From Microbispora corallina (GTDB taxonomy: Bacteria > Actinomycetota > Actinomycetes > Streptosporangiales > Streptosporangiaceae), in assembly GCF_016863035.1 (NCBI RefSeq), contig NZ_BOOC01000020.1, positions 1-64,000 of the forward strand: a DNA stretch of 64,000 nt. The letters run 5' to 3'. The notes under the pieces are model-generated. The model was given only the letters and a program-made list of their open reading frames with translations. It was not told where the DNA came from and searched no databases. Position 1 is the stretch's first letter, and each line of letters starts with the position of its first letter. The translations under genes were made by a program, and so were the position numbers. Shown here in pieces: positions 1-7,790 of the stretch.

Positions 1-20
1 ACTTCAAAGCCCCTCTCGCC
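1..20 (+). repeat. Left copy of integration-site direct repeat
   Basis: The first 20 bases recur exactly at 2349-2368. In the right copy they directly follow the 3' end of a tRNA. The matching tRNA for the left copy therefore probably lies just outside the window. Read as the outer part of an attachment-site duplication around a small integrated element of about 2.3 kb. Confidence 0.7.
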
Positions 21-43
21 AGTCGTGGTGAGAGGGGCTTTTT
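6..43 (+). terminator. Intrinsic terminator after a tRNA lying upstream of the window
   Basis: The arms GCCCCTCTC and GAGAGGGGC enclose a short loop and are followed by five T residues. The same hairpin, with a different loop, follows the tRNA fragment at 2289-2348. Confidence 0.75.
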
Positions 44-59
44 GATCTCCACGGGGCCT

Positions 60-83
60 CTAGTTGCAGTTCTAGTTGCAATT
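60..83 (+). repeat. 12-bp tandem direct repeat, left end of element
   Basis: Two copies of CTAGTTGCA(G/A)TT lie head to tail with a 12-bp period. A matching pair with the same period and the shared core GTTGCAGTT lies at 2187-2210, near the other end. Paired direct repeats at this distance from the att core are typical of arm-type binding sites of tyrosine integrases. The binding role is inference. Confidence 0.55.
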
Positions 84-102
84 GCCTTCTTCAGTCCTCG
101 CC

Positions 103-420
103 CTACAGGGCGGCGCCCATGCGCTCGCTAGCGTCCTTCACCTGGGGACTGGCGATGTGGGTGTAACGCTCGGTGGTCGTCACCCGCGCATGACCAAGGA
201 TCTCTTGCACGACCCGGATGTGGACGCCTTGCTCGACGAGGAGTGTCCCAGCCGTGTGCCGAGCGTCATGGAGGCGGGCCTCCCTGACCCCGGCCTGACG
301 CAGGAGCGCCTTATCGAGGTGCTCAGGGGCGAGCCGGTCGAGGCGGTGACGGCCGAGCAGCGGAATGATCCAGTACCCAGTCTTGGACCGGTAGTCGTCA
401 AGGCGGCGGCGCGCCGCGCC
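103..420 (-). pseudogene. Tyrosine recombinase/integrase remnant, internally deleted
   Basis: The last 100 or so codons encode the C-terminal catalytic part of a phage-type tyrosine integrase. HDARHT supplies the box II H and R, LGHARVTTTERY supplies the second H and the nucleophile Y, and the protein ends soon after. Immediately before this, a stretch resembling the core-binding region (YWIIPLLGRHRLDRL) is joined directly to it. The segment that should carry the first catalytic arginine (box I) is therefore missing. The upstream part of the open frame, to about 747, looks unlike any integrase. The stop lies about 60 bp from the left att repeat, the normal place for an integrase gene. Almost certainly inactive. 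Confidence 0.75.
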
Positions 421-624
421 GCCGCACTGCGGCCCCTCGCCCGCCCGCCGTCCGGGCGTGCGGCCTGGAGGCCGGTCCCGGCCGGCAGCGGCTCGGGCCG
501 CTCGCCGCACATCTGCCGCGCCGTACCAAGCCACCGCGCCGACCGCCGGCGTCGCACCGCTCCGATTTACCGCCCAGCCGCTCCGGCATGATCTGATAGC
601 CGGATCTCGGAAGGCTGAACAGAT

Positions 625-900
625 ATGACCAGATCGGTTAGACACATCCTTGCTGCCCCCGCAGCTCTGTTGACGCTGATGGTCACCGCAGCATCTACAC
701 CCTCCGTCTCCTGGGTGTCGGATGCGGAATACGAAGCCACATGCCACTCCGACGCAGTCATACCTACCGAAGAGTGGGACCGTATACGCGGCGGAGAATG
801 GGACCAGCTATACGACAAGATGATCCTCACGAAAACAGAGCCGACCAAGTCTGGAGCGACCAAAGCACGAAACGTCGTTCTCTGCAAGACAATCCACTGA
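625..900 (+). CDS. Small putative secreted protein, unknown function
   Basis: A 91-residue protein. The N-terminus has basic residues (MTRSVRH) followed by a short hydrophobic stretch up to about residue 24, so export is possible. The rest is hydrophilic with many acidic and tryptophan-containing positions and two cysteines, one near residue 40 and one near the end. GGAAGG about 11 nt before the ATG is a fair ribosome binding site. Codon use is less GC-rich at third positions than in the flanking chromosome, consistent with acquired DNA inside the island. Not recognised as a known family. Confidence 0.45.
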   Translation: MTRSVRHILAAPAALLTLMVTAASTPSVSWVSDAEYEATCHSDAVIPTEEWDRIRGGEWDQLYDKMILTKTEPTKSGATKARNVVLCKTIH

Positions 901-931
901 CCCCTTCCAGGCTCGTTATGCCTCCGGCGGG

Positions 932-1339
932 GTGCGCCTGCGGCAGGATGAAAGTGTGCGGCATGCAGACGAGCAAGAGGCACTTGCCCAGGGCAATTGG
1001 AGGCTCTTGCGTGAGGCCCTGACTCATCTGGCGCTGCCAGCCTCCGACCAGATCGAGTGGCTCGGGTCGGTGCTGTGCCCGGACGAGTTGGCCCTCGATT
1101 TCGACGGCGCTTATCAACCTTCCTGGCAGTCGCGGGAGGCCGGGTGGATCAGCGACGAGGTGGCGGGCTACCTCGACGAGATCGACGGACTCACTAACGA
1201 CCTTACCGAGGAGGGCCCAGAGCCCTGGAGCGCCGCAGGATTGCAGTGCCATCCCACTTGGGAGCGCCTAAGAATCCTCGCTCTGGCCGCCCTTGCCCTC
1301 ATGCCGCCAGCACCTTGGACCGGCCGAACAGTCGACTGA
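932..1339 (+). CDS. Hypothetical protein, 135 residues
   Basis: Reads as an acidic helical protein. The pattern of a WL motif after an N-terminal helix, then ELALDFD and a C-terminal ERLRILALAALA helix, recalls small conserved proteins found in actinobacteria, but I cannot name the family. The GTG start at 932 lacks a clear ribosome binding site, so the true start, or even the integrity of the 5' end, is uncertain. It lies between the integrase remnant and the broken SUFU gene, in a stretch where neighbouring genes are damaged. Confidence 0.45.
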   Translation: MRLRQDESVRHADEQEALAQGNWRLLREALTHLALPASDQIEWLGSVLCPDELALDFDGAYQPSWQSREAGWISDEVAGYLDEIDGLTNDLTEEGPEPWSAAGLQCHPTWERLRILALAALALMPPAPWTGRTVD

Positions 1340-1567
1340 TCGGCGGACCATTAGCGGGCCATTTAGCACGGTGACGAGGGGGCAACCACGGTCACTCATG
1401 ACCGGCCCCGCGCCCAGGTCAGCGCCCCTACAGGCTGTGCTCCATGCAATTCCCAAGCTGACAGCGCGGACTTGATTCTCGTCAGCGGTCCTAAGGAGGG
1501 GCACGAGGCAGACAGGACAATCGGAGGCTGGGTGTGTGCCAGTTGTGCCAACGATGAGAGGACTGAT

Positions 1568-2136
1568 GTGGCCGAAGCCCACGACGCCCTGCGGAACCAC
1601 CTGGAGGACTTCTTCCGCGGACACCTGGTCGATTGCCTGCCGGGAGTCGCCGGCCCCATCGGGGAGCGGATCCCGGGATTCCGGATCTTCCGTATCGGGC
1701 CGGGGCCGCGATTCGGTGGTTGGACCTACGTAAGTTCAGGGTGCGCCGACATCGCCTCGGCCGACGGGCATGGCCTGGAGTTCGTCCTCACCGCGCGGAC
1801 CGACGACTGGCAGCATCTTGAGTCGATGACCTGAACGCCTACTACCACGCCGGCCCTCCTCACCAGCGCCTTGATCACGGTCATGTCGTCCCGATCGGAC
1901 GGCCGTGGTTCGCTGGCTCGGCGTGTGACCGATATCTGATCAGCCTGCCCTACCCCTTCGGCCCCGACTTCGAGGTCTGCGCGTGGGATGGCGGCCATGC
2001 CCGCATCCTATGGCTCCTGCCGATCACCCCGGCGGAACGCGACCTCATTATGAACGCCGGTTTGGAAGCCTTCGAATCGCTCTGCGAGGAGAAGCGAATT
2101 GACTACACCAACCCTCACCGGCCGTCAGTCGCCTGA
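1568..2136 (+). pseudogene. SUFU-domain (Suppressor of fused-like) protein, frameshifted
   Basis: Translation from the GTG at 1568, with GAGAGGA placed 6 nt upstream, gives a SUFU-type N-terminal half ending in LESMT and a stop at 1832-1834. From 1831 the next frame continues without a break as LNAYYHAG, HVVPIGRPW, YLISLPYPFGPDFEV and ILWLLPITPAERD to a stop at 2134-2136. Both halves fit one protein of about 189 residues, so one base appears lost in the ACCTGAAC stretch. Bacterial SUFU proteins are frequent immunity proteins of polymorphic toxin systems (known for the family). No toxin gene is visible here. Could be revived by programmed slippage, but decay is simpler. Confidence 0.75.
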
Positions 2137-2186
2137 CGCTTCACGAGAAGGGACGACATCCGGAGCCGCACGTGACCACCCGGCTC

Positions 2187-2210
2187 GGGTTGCAGTTTGG
2201 GTTGCAGTTC
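2187..2210 (+). repeat. 12-bp tandem direct repeat, right end of element
   Basis: Two copies of GGGTTGCAGTT(T/C) with a 12-bp period, counterpart of the pair at 60-83. They lie about 100 bp inside the tRNA-end fragment, where arm-type integrase sites would be expected. Confidence 0.55.
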
Positions 2211-2288
2211 AGCGCCGTACCATGCCGTTCCGAATAGATCAGCCGAGCACGTTGCTCCAGGTGGGACTGATCGGGACTGCCATGATCC

Positions 2289-2348
2289 GAGCTGCTGATG
2301 CGGTTTGGGTCTCAAGCCCATCCGGGGTTCAAATCCCCGAGCCTCCGC
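2289..2348 (+). repeat. 3' portion of a class II tRNA gene (right att site)
   Basis: The sequence ends with a T-arm (CGGGGTTCAAATCCCCG) and the acceptor half CCTCCGC. Before the T-arm lies a hairpin TGGG-TCTCAA-CCCA that fits the long variable arm of a class II tRNA (Leu, Ser or Tyr type). No matching GCGGAGG acceptor half is present about 85 nt upstream, so this is only the 3' part, as left by site-specific integration into a tRNA gene. It is followed by the same terminator as the left end. Confidence 0.7.
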
Positions 2349-2353
2349 ACTTC

Positions 2354-2390
2354 AAAGCCCCTCTCGCCGGCTTCGGCGAGAGGGGCTTTT
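2354..2390 (+). terminator. Intrinsic terminator after the tRNA fragment
   Basis: Perfect 13-bp arms GCCCCTCTCGCCG (2357-2369) and CGGCGAGAGGGGC (2374-2386) surround a 4-nt loop and run into TTTT. Confidence 0.85.
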
Positions 2391-2469
2391 GATCTCCAGG
2401 GCCCTGAGGGTCGCAGTTGTCGTTGCGACCAACTCTCGTATTCATAGACGAGTCGATGCTCTCCGGGAT

Positions 2470-2928
2470 CTACGGCCTCGAATCACCCGCCTCCCACTCT
2501 CCGCTGTAGAAGATCTCCAGCTGAAGATGGGGATCGCCACTCTCGAACGGGATGGCGCTCGCGCTCTCAGCTATGCGATGCATGAGCGTCACTGAACGCA
2601 CGAAGTCGTGAACGTTACGGCGCAGAAGAAGATCACTGTCGTGCCAGACGACCGCAACCTTAGGCTTCCCCCACTCCGGCAGGTCCCTGACGCAATCGTT
2701 GAAGGCATCCCAATTGCGGCCGTAGTAGTCGGGGAACTCCAGCGCCTTGCCGACCTCCTCCAGAAGATCCTCCTGGGAGCTGATCAGGCGACCGTCGAGC
2801 TCACAAAGCACGAAGCCGGCCTTCGCAAGCGCTGCAACCATGCCGGCCGTCGTTCTCTTCGGAACGAGGTAGGGCGGAGATGGCAACCCAGCGATCAGCT
2901 CTTCAACATCGACCCACTCGACACTCAC
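2470..2928 (-). CDS. Barstar-family ribonuclease inhibitor
   Basis: A 152-residue protein with the barstar signature FPDYYGRNWDAFNDCV at residues 65-80, preceded by a DGRLISSQEDLLEEVGKAL helix region. Barstars bind and block barnase-type secreted ribonucleases in the cytoplasm. The family is usually near 90 residues; here about 40 extra N-terminal residues precede the core. The GTG start at 2928 overlaps an alternative ATG in another frame, and GGAAGG lies upstream. No ribonuclease gene is adjacent, so it is an orphan inhibitor or a defence against competitors' nucleases. It sits directly outside the integrated-element remnant. Confidence 0.85.
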   Translation of the reverse strand: MSVEWVDVEELIAGLPSPPYLVPKRTTAGMVAALAKAGFVLCELDGRLISSQEDLLEEVGKALEFPDYYGRNWDAFNDCVRDLPEWGKPKVAVVWHDSDLLLRRNVHDFVRSVTLMHRIAESASAIPFESGDPHLQLEIFYSGEWEAGDSRP

Positions 2929-3075
2929 CGGGCATACCTTCCGTAATGGCTCAAAGAAGCCGGGTCGGTCGGAATGACCGACAGGACGTCATCGTCCGCG
3001 ACTGGTGACAGTCTCGGTGAGCATGAGGGCTCATCAGTTACGTCGGAGTTGGGCTGCTCGTTAGAAGCGGCTGTA

Positions 3076-3375
3076 TCAGGCGGGGCCGACCTCGCTGATG
3101 TGGTATCGAAATACTTTCGCGTCGCGAATCATCGCTGTTTGGTCCTCGTTCGGTCCTGCGGTCCGAAAGGCATCGAGAGTCTCTCCGGATTCCCACCGCT
3201 CGTAAACGTTGATCCGCCCGGCGTCGATGAGGTCGGGGCTGAGCGCGAAGTCGAGGCAGCCGGACGAGGCTCGTGCCTGCTCGACCACGCTGATGCAGCC
3301 TTGAAGGTAGGAGTCACGAACACCGGGGTCCACACTGAGCCATCCGGAAATGATGATCACGTCGGCATCGTACAA
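3076..3375 (-). CDS. Antibiotic biosynthesis monooxygenase (ABM) domain protein
   Basis: 99 residues with the dimeric ferredoxin-like ABM fold pattern: IIISGWLSVDPG at the start, a central CLDFALSPDLIDAGRINVYERWES stretch in which the RxNVYExW signature is clear, and a C-terminal strand. ABM enzymes oxidise quinols or polyketide-like phenols without cofactor; many in this size range are putative quinol monooxygenases whose substrate is unknown. It stands alone on the minus strand after the barstar gene. Confidence 0.8.
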   Translation of the reverse strand: MYDADVIIISGWLSVDPGVRDSYLQGCISVVEQARASSGCLDFALSPDLIDAGRINVYERWESGETLDAFRTAGPNEDQTAMIRDAKVFRYHISEVGPA

Positions 3376-3398
3376 TCCGCCAACGACAGAACCGCAGC

Positions 3399-3830
3399 GT
3401 GCAGATCAGGCCATCGGCACGGACAGACGTAGTAGTCCCGAGACGCTGGGCGGTAACGAGCGGAAACCTCTCGGTGGGCCGCAGTGGTTGGTGGGCGCAC
3501 ACCCTGAACCACTATCCGCGTGATGTCGACGTCATGTCGCTGATCGAGATCATCGCGGACGGCCTGGAACTCGACCTGGCTCCCTACCTGTCCGTATGGG
3601 AGTCGACCACCACCGAGGCGGCGGCGCGTCACATGGCGTGGCTCATGAACGACTACACCCTCAGCGTCGCCCACGGTGCCGAGTGGTACGCCCTCCTGGA
3701 CGACTGGATCAGAGGGCCGGCGCCCGCGGCGATCCTTGAGCGCGGGTTCTTCTCGGCCGGCTCGACGGAGGTCGCCCAGGAGCTCTCCGACGCGTTCGAG
3801 ACCCACCACATCTGGAGCCGGCGCCGGTAA
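3399..3830 (+). CDS. Hypothetical protein, possibly N-terminally truncated
   Basis: The reliable part is about 110 residues from HTLNHYPRDVDVMSLIE to the stop. It is a mostly helical acidic sequence (LELDLAPYLSVWESTTTEAAARHMAWLMND, given here in two parts for reading: helix 1 ends at WES, helix 2 starts at TTEAA). The 30 or so residues before it are arginine-rich and unlike the rest. No ribosome binding site precedes the start, so the 5' end may be lost or misplaced. I do not recognise the family. Confidence 0.5.
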   Translation: MQIRPSARTDVVVPRRWAVTSGNLSVGRSGWWAHTLNHYPRDVDVMSLIEIIADGLELDLAPYLSVWESTTTEAAARHMAWLMNDYTLSVAHGAEWYALLDDWIRGPAPAAILERGFFSAGSTEVAQELSDAFETHHIWSRRR

Positions 3831-3890
3831 CCTGCGCCCGGCCGCGTGGCCTGCAGTTTCGCCTGGTGGGCGACGGGTAGTGCCGGGGGC

Positions 3891-4016
3891 ATGCGCGTCG
3901 GGAACACGGAGATCAGATTCCTGGGCGGCTGGGCCGGATGCCTGACCATGATCGTCCTGTCCGTGTTGCTCTCGATCGTGCTGACCGTCGTGATCAATCT
4001 GATCTTCCAGCCGTAG
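3891..4016 (+). CDS. Small single-pass membrane protein, 41 residues
   Basis: ATG at 3891, GGGGG just upstream. A short polar N-terminus (MRVGNTEIRF) is followed by one hydrophobic segment from about residue 12 to 38 (CLTMIVLSVLL, TVVINLIF) and a stop after FQP. The third-position GC pattern and the clean transmembrane segment support a real gene too short for routine calling. Function unknown. Confidence 0.6.
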   Translation: MRVGNTEIRFLGGWAGCLTMIVLSVLLSIVLTVVINLIFQP

Positions 4017-4164
4017 AGCCGACGCCCGGCATGCGCCGCGGGCCCACGGCCGACCCCAAGTGCCCCTTAAGTCGCGCAAAATGATCTTGCCAAGAATGTC
4101 CCAAGATCTGGTCTCTAGCGTCGTCAGCACAAGAACACGCCTGACGAACGAGGAGAGACGAAGC

Positions 4165-4761
4165 ATGCGCACGCTCACGAAGACCGGTGCGATCGCGGCG
4201 GTGGCCGCCGCCTCACTGATGGGGTTCGGCGTCCCCGCGTTCGCCGAGAACACGGTGGTGGTGTGGAACTCGACCTCCATCGGCCCGACCATCACGACCA
4301 CTCTGTCCCAGATCTGCCCCTCGACCGCCCCGTACCCGGTCAAGACCTCGGTCTCGTCTGGCACCAAGGACTCGTACAACTCCCAGTATCTGAACTACAA
4401 GAACCTGACGGTCGACGGCCGCGTCGTGAAGATGACGTTCACCAACTCCCAGTCGCTACAGGCCAAGCCCCAGGTCACCCTGTCGGTGAAGCTGGAGATC
4501 CTCTGCTCGAACGTGCCGCAGCCGCCCCTGAGCGGCGTCGAGCTGAAGCAGAGCACATCGATCGCCCCGGGCAGCGACGCCCTCGTCACCGTGAGCTGCC
4601 CGCCCACCCACTCCCGCGTCACCGGCCATGAGGAGCGGCACCCCGCCGGCGTCAGCGTCGTCGACTACGACCAGCAGGGGTCCTCGTACTGGGTCAGGTA
4701 CCAGAACGACGACTTCCTGAACACGGCCTGGGCCGACCTCTACCTCACCTGTTCCGCCTAG
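4165..4761 (+). CDS. Secreted protein of unknown function
   Basis: The ATG at 4165 is preceded by GAGGAGAGA at good spacing. The 198-residue product has a clear Sec signal peptide (MRTLTKTG, hydrophobic AAVAAASLMG, cleavage likely after VPAFA near residue 30). The mature chain is rich in Ser, Thr and Val with alternating hydrophobic strands and four cysteines (in SQICPS, ILCSNV, VSCPP and LTCSA), suggesting a disulfide-stabilised beta-sandwich. A longer frame reaches back to 4060 but has no ribosome binding site. No family recognised. Confidence 0.8.
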   Translation: MRTLTKTGAIAAVAAASLMGFGVPAFAENTVVVWNSTSIGPTITTTLSQICPSTAPYPVKTSVSSGTKDSYNSQYLNYKNLTVDGRVVKMTFTNSQSLQAKPQVTLSVKLEILCSNVPQPPLSGVELKQSTSIAPGSDALVTVSCPPTHSRVTGHEERHPAGVSVVDYDQQGSSYWVRYQNDDFLNTAWADLYLTCSA

Positions 4762-4848
4762 TCTCCGGCGACCACGTTGACCTTCCCCTTCGGGGAGGCC
4801 GCACAGTGGTCGCGACCCGGGCAGCCGCCCGGAACGAGGGAGCCGTCC

Positions 4849-5676
4849 ATGAGCCTGGTCAGCATCGGGGAGTTCGCCCGTCTGTCGCGACTGTCGCCGA
4901 AGGCGCTGCGCCTGTACGACGAGCTCGGCCTGCTGGTGCCCGCCCATGTCGACCCCGGCACGGGGTACCGCTGGTACGCGGTCACGCAGCTGGACCCGGC
5001 ACGCCTGGCGGCCTCGCTGCGCCGGATCGGCGTGCCGCTGGCCCGGATCAGGGACATCCTGGCCCTGGAGCCGGCGTCGGCCGCCGGGGAGATCCGGTCC
5101 TACTGGGCCGGGGCGGAGGCCGAGCACGCCGCCCGGCGGGACCTGGTCGGTTCCCTCGTCGATCGTCTCGAGGGGAAGGATCACACCATGTACGAGGTCG
5201 ACGTCCGCGACATGCCCGCGCGCCGCCTGCTCAGCATGATCCGGCGGGTCCACGAGGACGACCTGGTGCCGACCGGGCGGGAGCTGTTCATCCACCGGCT
5301 CCGGCGTGGCGGAGTCCCGCGCGTCGAGGGGATCGCGGGAGCGCCGTTCATCATTTACCACGGGGAGGTGAGCGGCGACAGCGACGGCCCGGTCGAGTGG
5401 TGCTGGCCCGTCCCGGAGGGCGAGGCCGCCGAGATCGCCGCCCGGTTCCCGGACCTCACCCTCCGTACGGAGCCCGCGCACCAGGAGGCGTACGTCGTCC
5501 AGGAGACGCCGGGGCAGTGGGCCGGGACGCAGGCCGTGAACGCCGTCGAGGCCCTGGCCGCGTGGGCGCAGCAGCGGCGGCGTGAGCCGTCCGGCGGTCT
5601 GCGGCTGGTCCTCGTCCCGAATCCGGCAAGTGAGGGACGGGGGCCGGACAGCCAGTTCGCCCTGCCGCTGCGCTGA
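4849..5676 (+). CDS. MerR-family transcriptional regulator with effector-binding domain
   Basis: Starts at ATG 4849 after GAGGGAG. Residues 1-70 form a MerR winged helix (IGEFARLSRLSPKALRLYDE and GYRWY). A linker helix follows, and from about residue 120 a GyrI-like/BltR-type effector domain (YEVDVRDMPARRLLSMI, PFIIYHGE, AYVVQETPGQW). Proteins with this layout sense small hydrophobic or cationic compounds and activate nearby exporters. No transporter is adjacent here, so the target is unknown. 275 residues, normal for the family. Confidence 0.85.
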   Translation: MSLVSIGEFARLSRLSPKALRLYDELGLLVPAHVDPGTGYRWYAVTQLDPARLAASLRRIGVPLARIRDILALEPASAAGEIRSYWAGAEAEHAARRDLVGSLVDRLEGKDHTMYEVDVRDMPARRLLSMIRRVHEDDLVPTGRELFIHRLRRGGVPRVEGIAGAPFIIYHGEVSGDSDGPVEWCWPVPEGEAAEIAARFPDLTLRTEPAHQEAYVVQETPGQWAGTQAVNAVEALAAWAQQRRREPSGGLRLVLVPNPASEGRGPDSQFALPLR

Positions 5677-5709
5677 CCGCCGGGGATCACCGCTGAAAAG
5701 CCGGCCGGC

Positions 5710-6153
5710 TCAGTGGCGGTCGAGCTGACGCCTCATCGCGGGGAGGGCGAAGTCGCGCACACCGTCCAGCACCTCGTCGACCACGGCGGGATCCGGGGCC
5801 GTCCCCACCTCCCACCAGTGGTCATGGTCGCCGGGGAGGAGGCGGCCGATCCGCCTGTGCCACATCCACAGGCCGTAGAAGGTTGACGCGGCCGGGCGGG
5901 CCGGCAGCCCCCGTACCGATCTCTCCCGCTCCCACAGCTCCTTCGGCACCACGCTCAGGTTCACGGTGAAACTGACCAGCTCACGCGAGCTGAACGCCGA
6001 CTTCTGGAAGCCCAGGAGCGCCCAGTGGCGGTCGTGGGGGAGCCGGTACAAGGGTCCTGATCCCACGAGGCCGAGCTCTCGCAGCGCCGGGGCGAAGTCC
6101 TCACGGAGCATCTGGCGGAAGGTTTCCTGCGCGGTCGCCACCCGACCATTCAA
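5710..6153 (-). CDS. DUF4304-type protein
   Basis: 147 residues. The pattern FRQMLREDFAPALRELGL, then GFQKSAFSSRELVSFTVNLSV and a WWEVG segment matches DUF4304-like small cytoplasmic proteins of unknown function. They are often found singly or beside toxin-immunity loci (family knowledge). The ATG at 6153 has no strong ribosome binding site; a GTG a few codons inside is an alternative. Monocistronic, facing away from the MerR gene. Confidence 0.7.
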   Translation of the reverse strand: MNGRVATAQETFRQMLREDFAPALRELGLVGSGPLYRLPHDRHWALLGFQKSAFSSRELVSFTVNLSVVPKELWERERSVRGLPARPAASTFYGLWMWHRRIGRLLPGDHDHWWEVGTAPDPAVVDEVLDGVRDFALPAMRRQLDRH

Positions 6154-6277
6154 CCGGCCGGCGGGCGGCCGGGGATCCCCGGACGACCCCTACTCCGGTC
6201 TCGGCATCCCCGAGCGGCCCGTCCCACAGGCGCCCGGGGACGCCGACCTCGATGGACTCGAGGCCGGCCGGAAGCCC

Positions 6278-6610
6278 TTATTGGGTCCTGCGGTAGGTCC
6301 ACATCTCGGCCATCCGGTCGTCCTGGACCCGTACCAGCCAGATCAAGGGGGTCCCGGCCCCGTCCCGGCCGGCGGCGCCGACCACGGCGACCAGGTCGCC
6401 GTCGCCGAGCACGGCGTCGACCCGGAAGGTCAGGTCGGGCTGGGTCTCCCGCACCCGCTCGACGGCCCGGGCCACGCTCTCCGGCCCTCCGGCCTCGGGG
6501 TGGGCGTGGTCGAGCCAGTCCGGAGCGAGGACCTCGGGCGCGATGGAGGTGTCCCCGGTGTTCCACATCTCGAAGTAGCGGGCGACGACCTTACCGGCTG
6601 CGCTCGTCAC
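6278..6610 (-). CDS. SnoaL-like/NTF2-fold protein
   Basis: 110 residues from GTG 6610, preceded by GAAGGGAG. The layout is that of a SnoaL/NTF2-like barrel: VARYFEMWNTGD, VLAPDWLDHAHPEA, DLTFRVDAVLGDGDLVAVVGAAGRD, and a final MAEMWTYRR. The family includes polyketide cyclases and small isomerases, but many members have no known substrate. The gene is divergent from the VOC gene at 6710, sharing a 100-bp promoter region. Confidence 0.8.
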   Translation of the reverse strand: MTSAAGKVVARYFEMWNTGDTSIAPEVLAPDWLDHAHPEAGGPESVARAVERVRETQPDLTFRVDAVLGDGDLVAVVGAAGRDGAGTPLIWLVRVQDDRMAEMWTYRRTQ

Positions 6611-6709
6611 GGTCGAGCTCCCTTCGCATGGGATCGCGTACGGCGGTGAGAGTGATCGGAACCAGGGTAGGTGGCGGGCCGCCGGGAGCCGACCGAGAGG
6701 ACGTACGCC

Positions 6710-7087
6710 ATGGGGACACGACCGGGGATGAGCCTCACGGCCACCGTTCTCGACGGCCCCGACCCGCACGCCCTGGCGGCCTTCTACCAGCGGCTTCTCG
6801 GCTGGCCCATCGGGGACCAGGAGCCCGACTGGGTCACGTTGCGCCCGGAGGGCGGCGGGCCCGGGCTGTCGTTCCAGCGGGAGCGGGCGTACGTCCGGCC
6901 GACCTGGCCCGCCGGGGACGGGGAGCAGCGGATGATGATGCACCTCGACATCGAGGTGGAGGACCTGGAGGCCGCCGGATCCCACGCGGCCGAGGCGGGC
7001 GCGACCCTGGCCGCCTTCCAGCCGCAGGACGACGTCCGCGTCTACCTCGACCCCGCGGGCCACCCGTTCTGCCTCTGGGTGCGCTGA
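6710..7087 (+). CDS. VOC-family (glyoxalase/dioxygenase-like) protein
   Basis: 125 residues from ATG 6710, with GAGAGGA about 9 nt upstream. A paired beta-alpha-beta VOC fold is visible: DPHALAAFYQRLLGWPI in the first half; MMMHLDIEVEDLEAAGSHAAEAGATL and VYLDPAGHPFCLWVR in the second. The His in MMMHLD and the closing pattern are usual metal-site positions in the family. Substrate unknown. Actinobacteria carry many such proteins. Confidence 0.85.
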   Translation: MGTRPGMSLTATVLDGPDPHALAAFYQRLLGWPIGDQEPDWVTLRPEGGGPGLSFQRERAYVRPTWPAGDGEQRMMMHLDIEVEDLEAAGSHAAEAGATLAAFQPQDDVRVYLDPAGHPFCLWVR

Positions 7088-7221
7088 GCCGCGCGGAGAT
7101 CGCCTCCGGCGAGCGCTGATGCGAGGACGCGTTCTCACGGGGTATGACGCCTACGAACTGTCGTGCCCGAATGGCAATGAATGTCGTGATTGTGCCGTTC
7201 GGATGAGAATCGGGGGATCTC

Positions 7222-7749
7222 ATGCTCAGACGGCTCATCGTCCTTCTCGCCGTCCTGGCCGGTATGTCGGCCGGTGGAACGGCCGTGCAGGCCGCAGCGG
7301 CACCCACGCCCACGGTAAGCGAGCAGGACAGGACGTTCCTCACCGAAGCCCACCAGGGCAACCTGTCGGAGATCCAGGCGGGGCGGGCCGCCCAGGAGCA
7401 GGCCACGAGCCAGGCGGTGAAGGACGCGGGCGAGCGCTTCGTCCGCGACCACACCACGCTCGACCGGCAGATCACCGAGGTCGCCGGAAAGCTCGGCGTC
7501 ACGTTGCCGGACGAGCCGAGCGCCGAGCAGAAGGCCGCCCTCGAGAAGGTGAAGGCCAACAGCGGCGCCGCCTTCGACCGGGCATGGGTGGAGCAGGAGA
7601 TCGGCGACCACCGCGCCGACCTGGCGGCGGGCCAGAAGCAGCAGTCGGAGGGCTCGTCCGAGCAGGTGAAGCAGCTCGCCCGGGACGCCGGCCCCGTGAT
7701 CAAGGGCCATCTCGACCTGCTGGAGAACATCAAGGGCAGCGGCGGATGA
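7222..7749 (+). CDS. DUF4142-family secreted protein
   Basis: 175 residues with a signal peptide (MLRRLIVLLAVLAG, cleavage near AVQAAAA) and a helical ferritin-like DUF4142 domain: FLTEAHQGNLSEIQAGR, ERFVRDHTTLDRQI, AFDRAWVEQEIGDHR. Members are exported proteins of uncertain role, sometimes linked to stress. Followed by a hairpin shared with the convergent small gene at 7785-7913. Confidence 0.85.
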   Translation: MLRRLIVLLAVLAGMSAGGTAVQAAAAPTPTVSEQDRTFLTEAHQGNLSEIQAGRAAQEQATSQAVKDAGERFVRDHTTLDRQITEVAGKLGVTLPDEPSAEQKAALEKVKANSGAAFDRAWVEQEIGDHRADLAAGQKQQSEGSSEQVKQLARDAGPVIKGHLDLLENIKGSGG

Positions 7750-7761
7750 CCGTCCGAGCCG

Positions 7762-7790
7762 GGGTGAGGGGCGTGCGGCGTCCCTCACCC
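7762..7790. terminator. Bidirectional hairpin between convergent genes
   Basis: Perfect 9-bp arms GGGTGAGGG and CCCTCACCC enclose an 11-nt loop. The right arm covers the end of the minus-strand gene. No T-tract on the plus strand. Confidence 0.6.

Noticed and set aside
103..747. Full-length integrase
   Set aside because: Only the C-terminal catalytic part and a short core-binding-like segment match; box I is missing and the N-terminal part has no integrase pattern.
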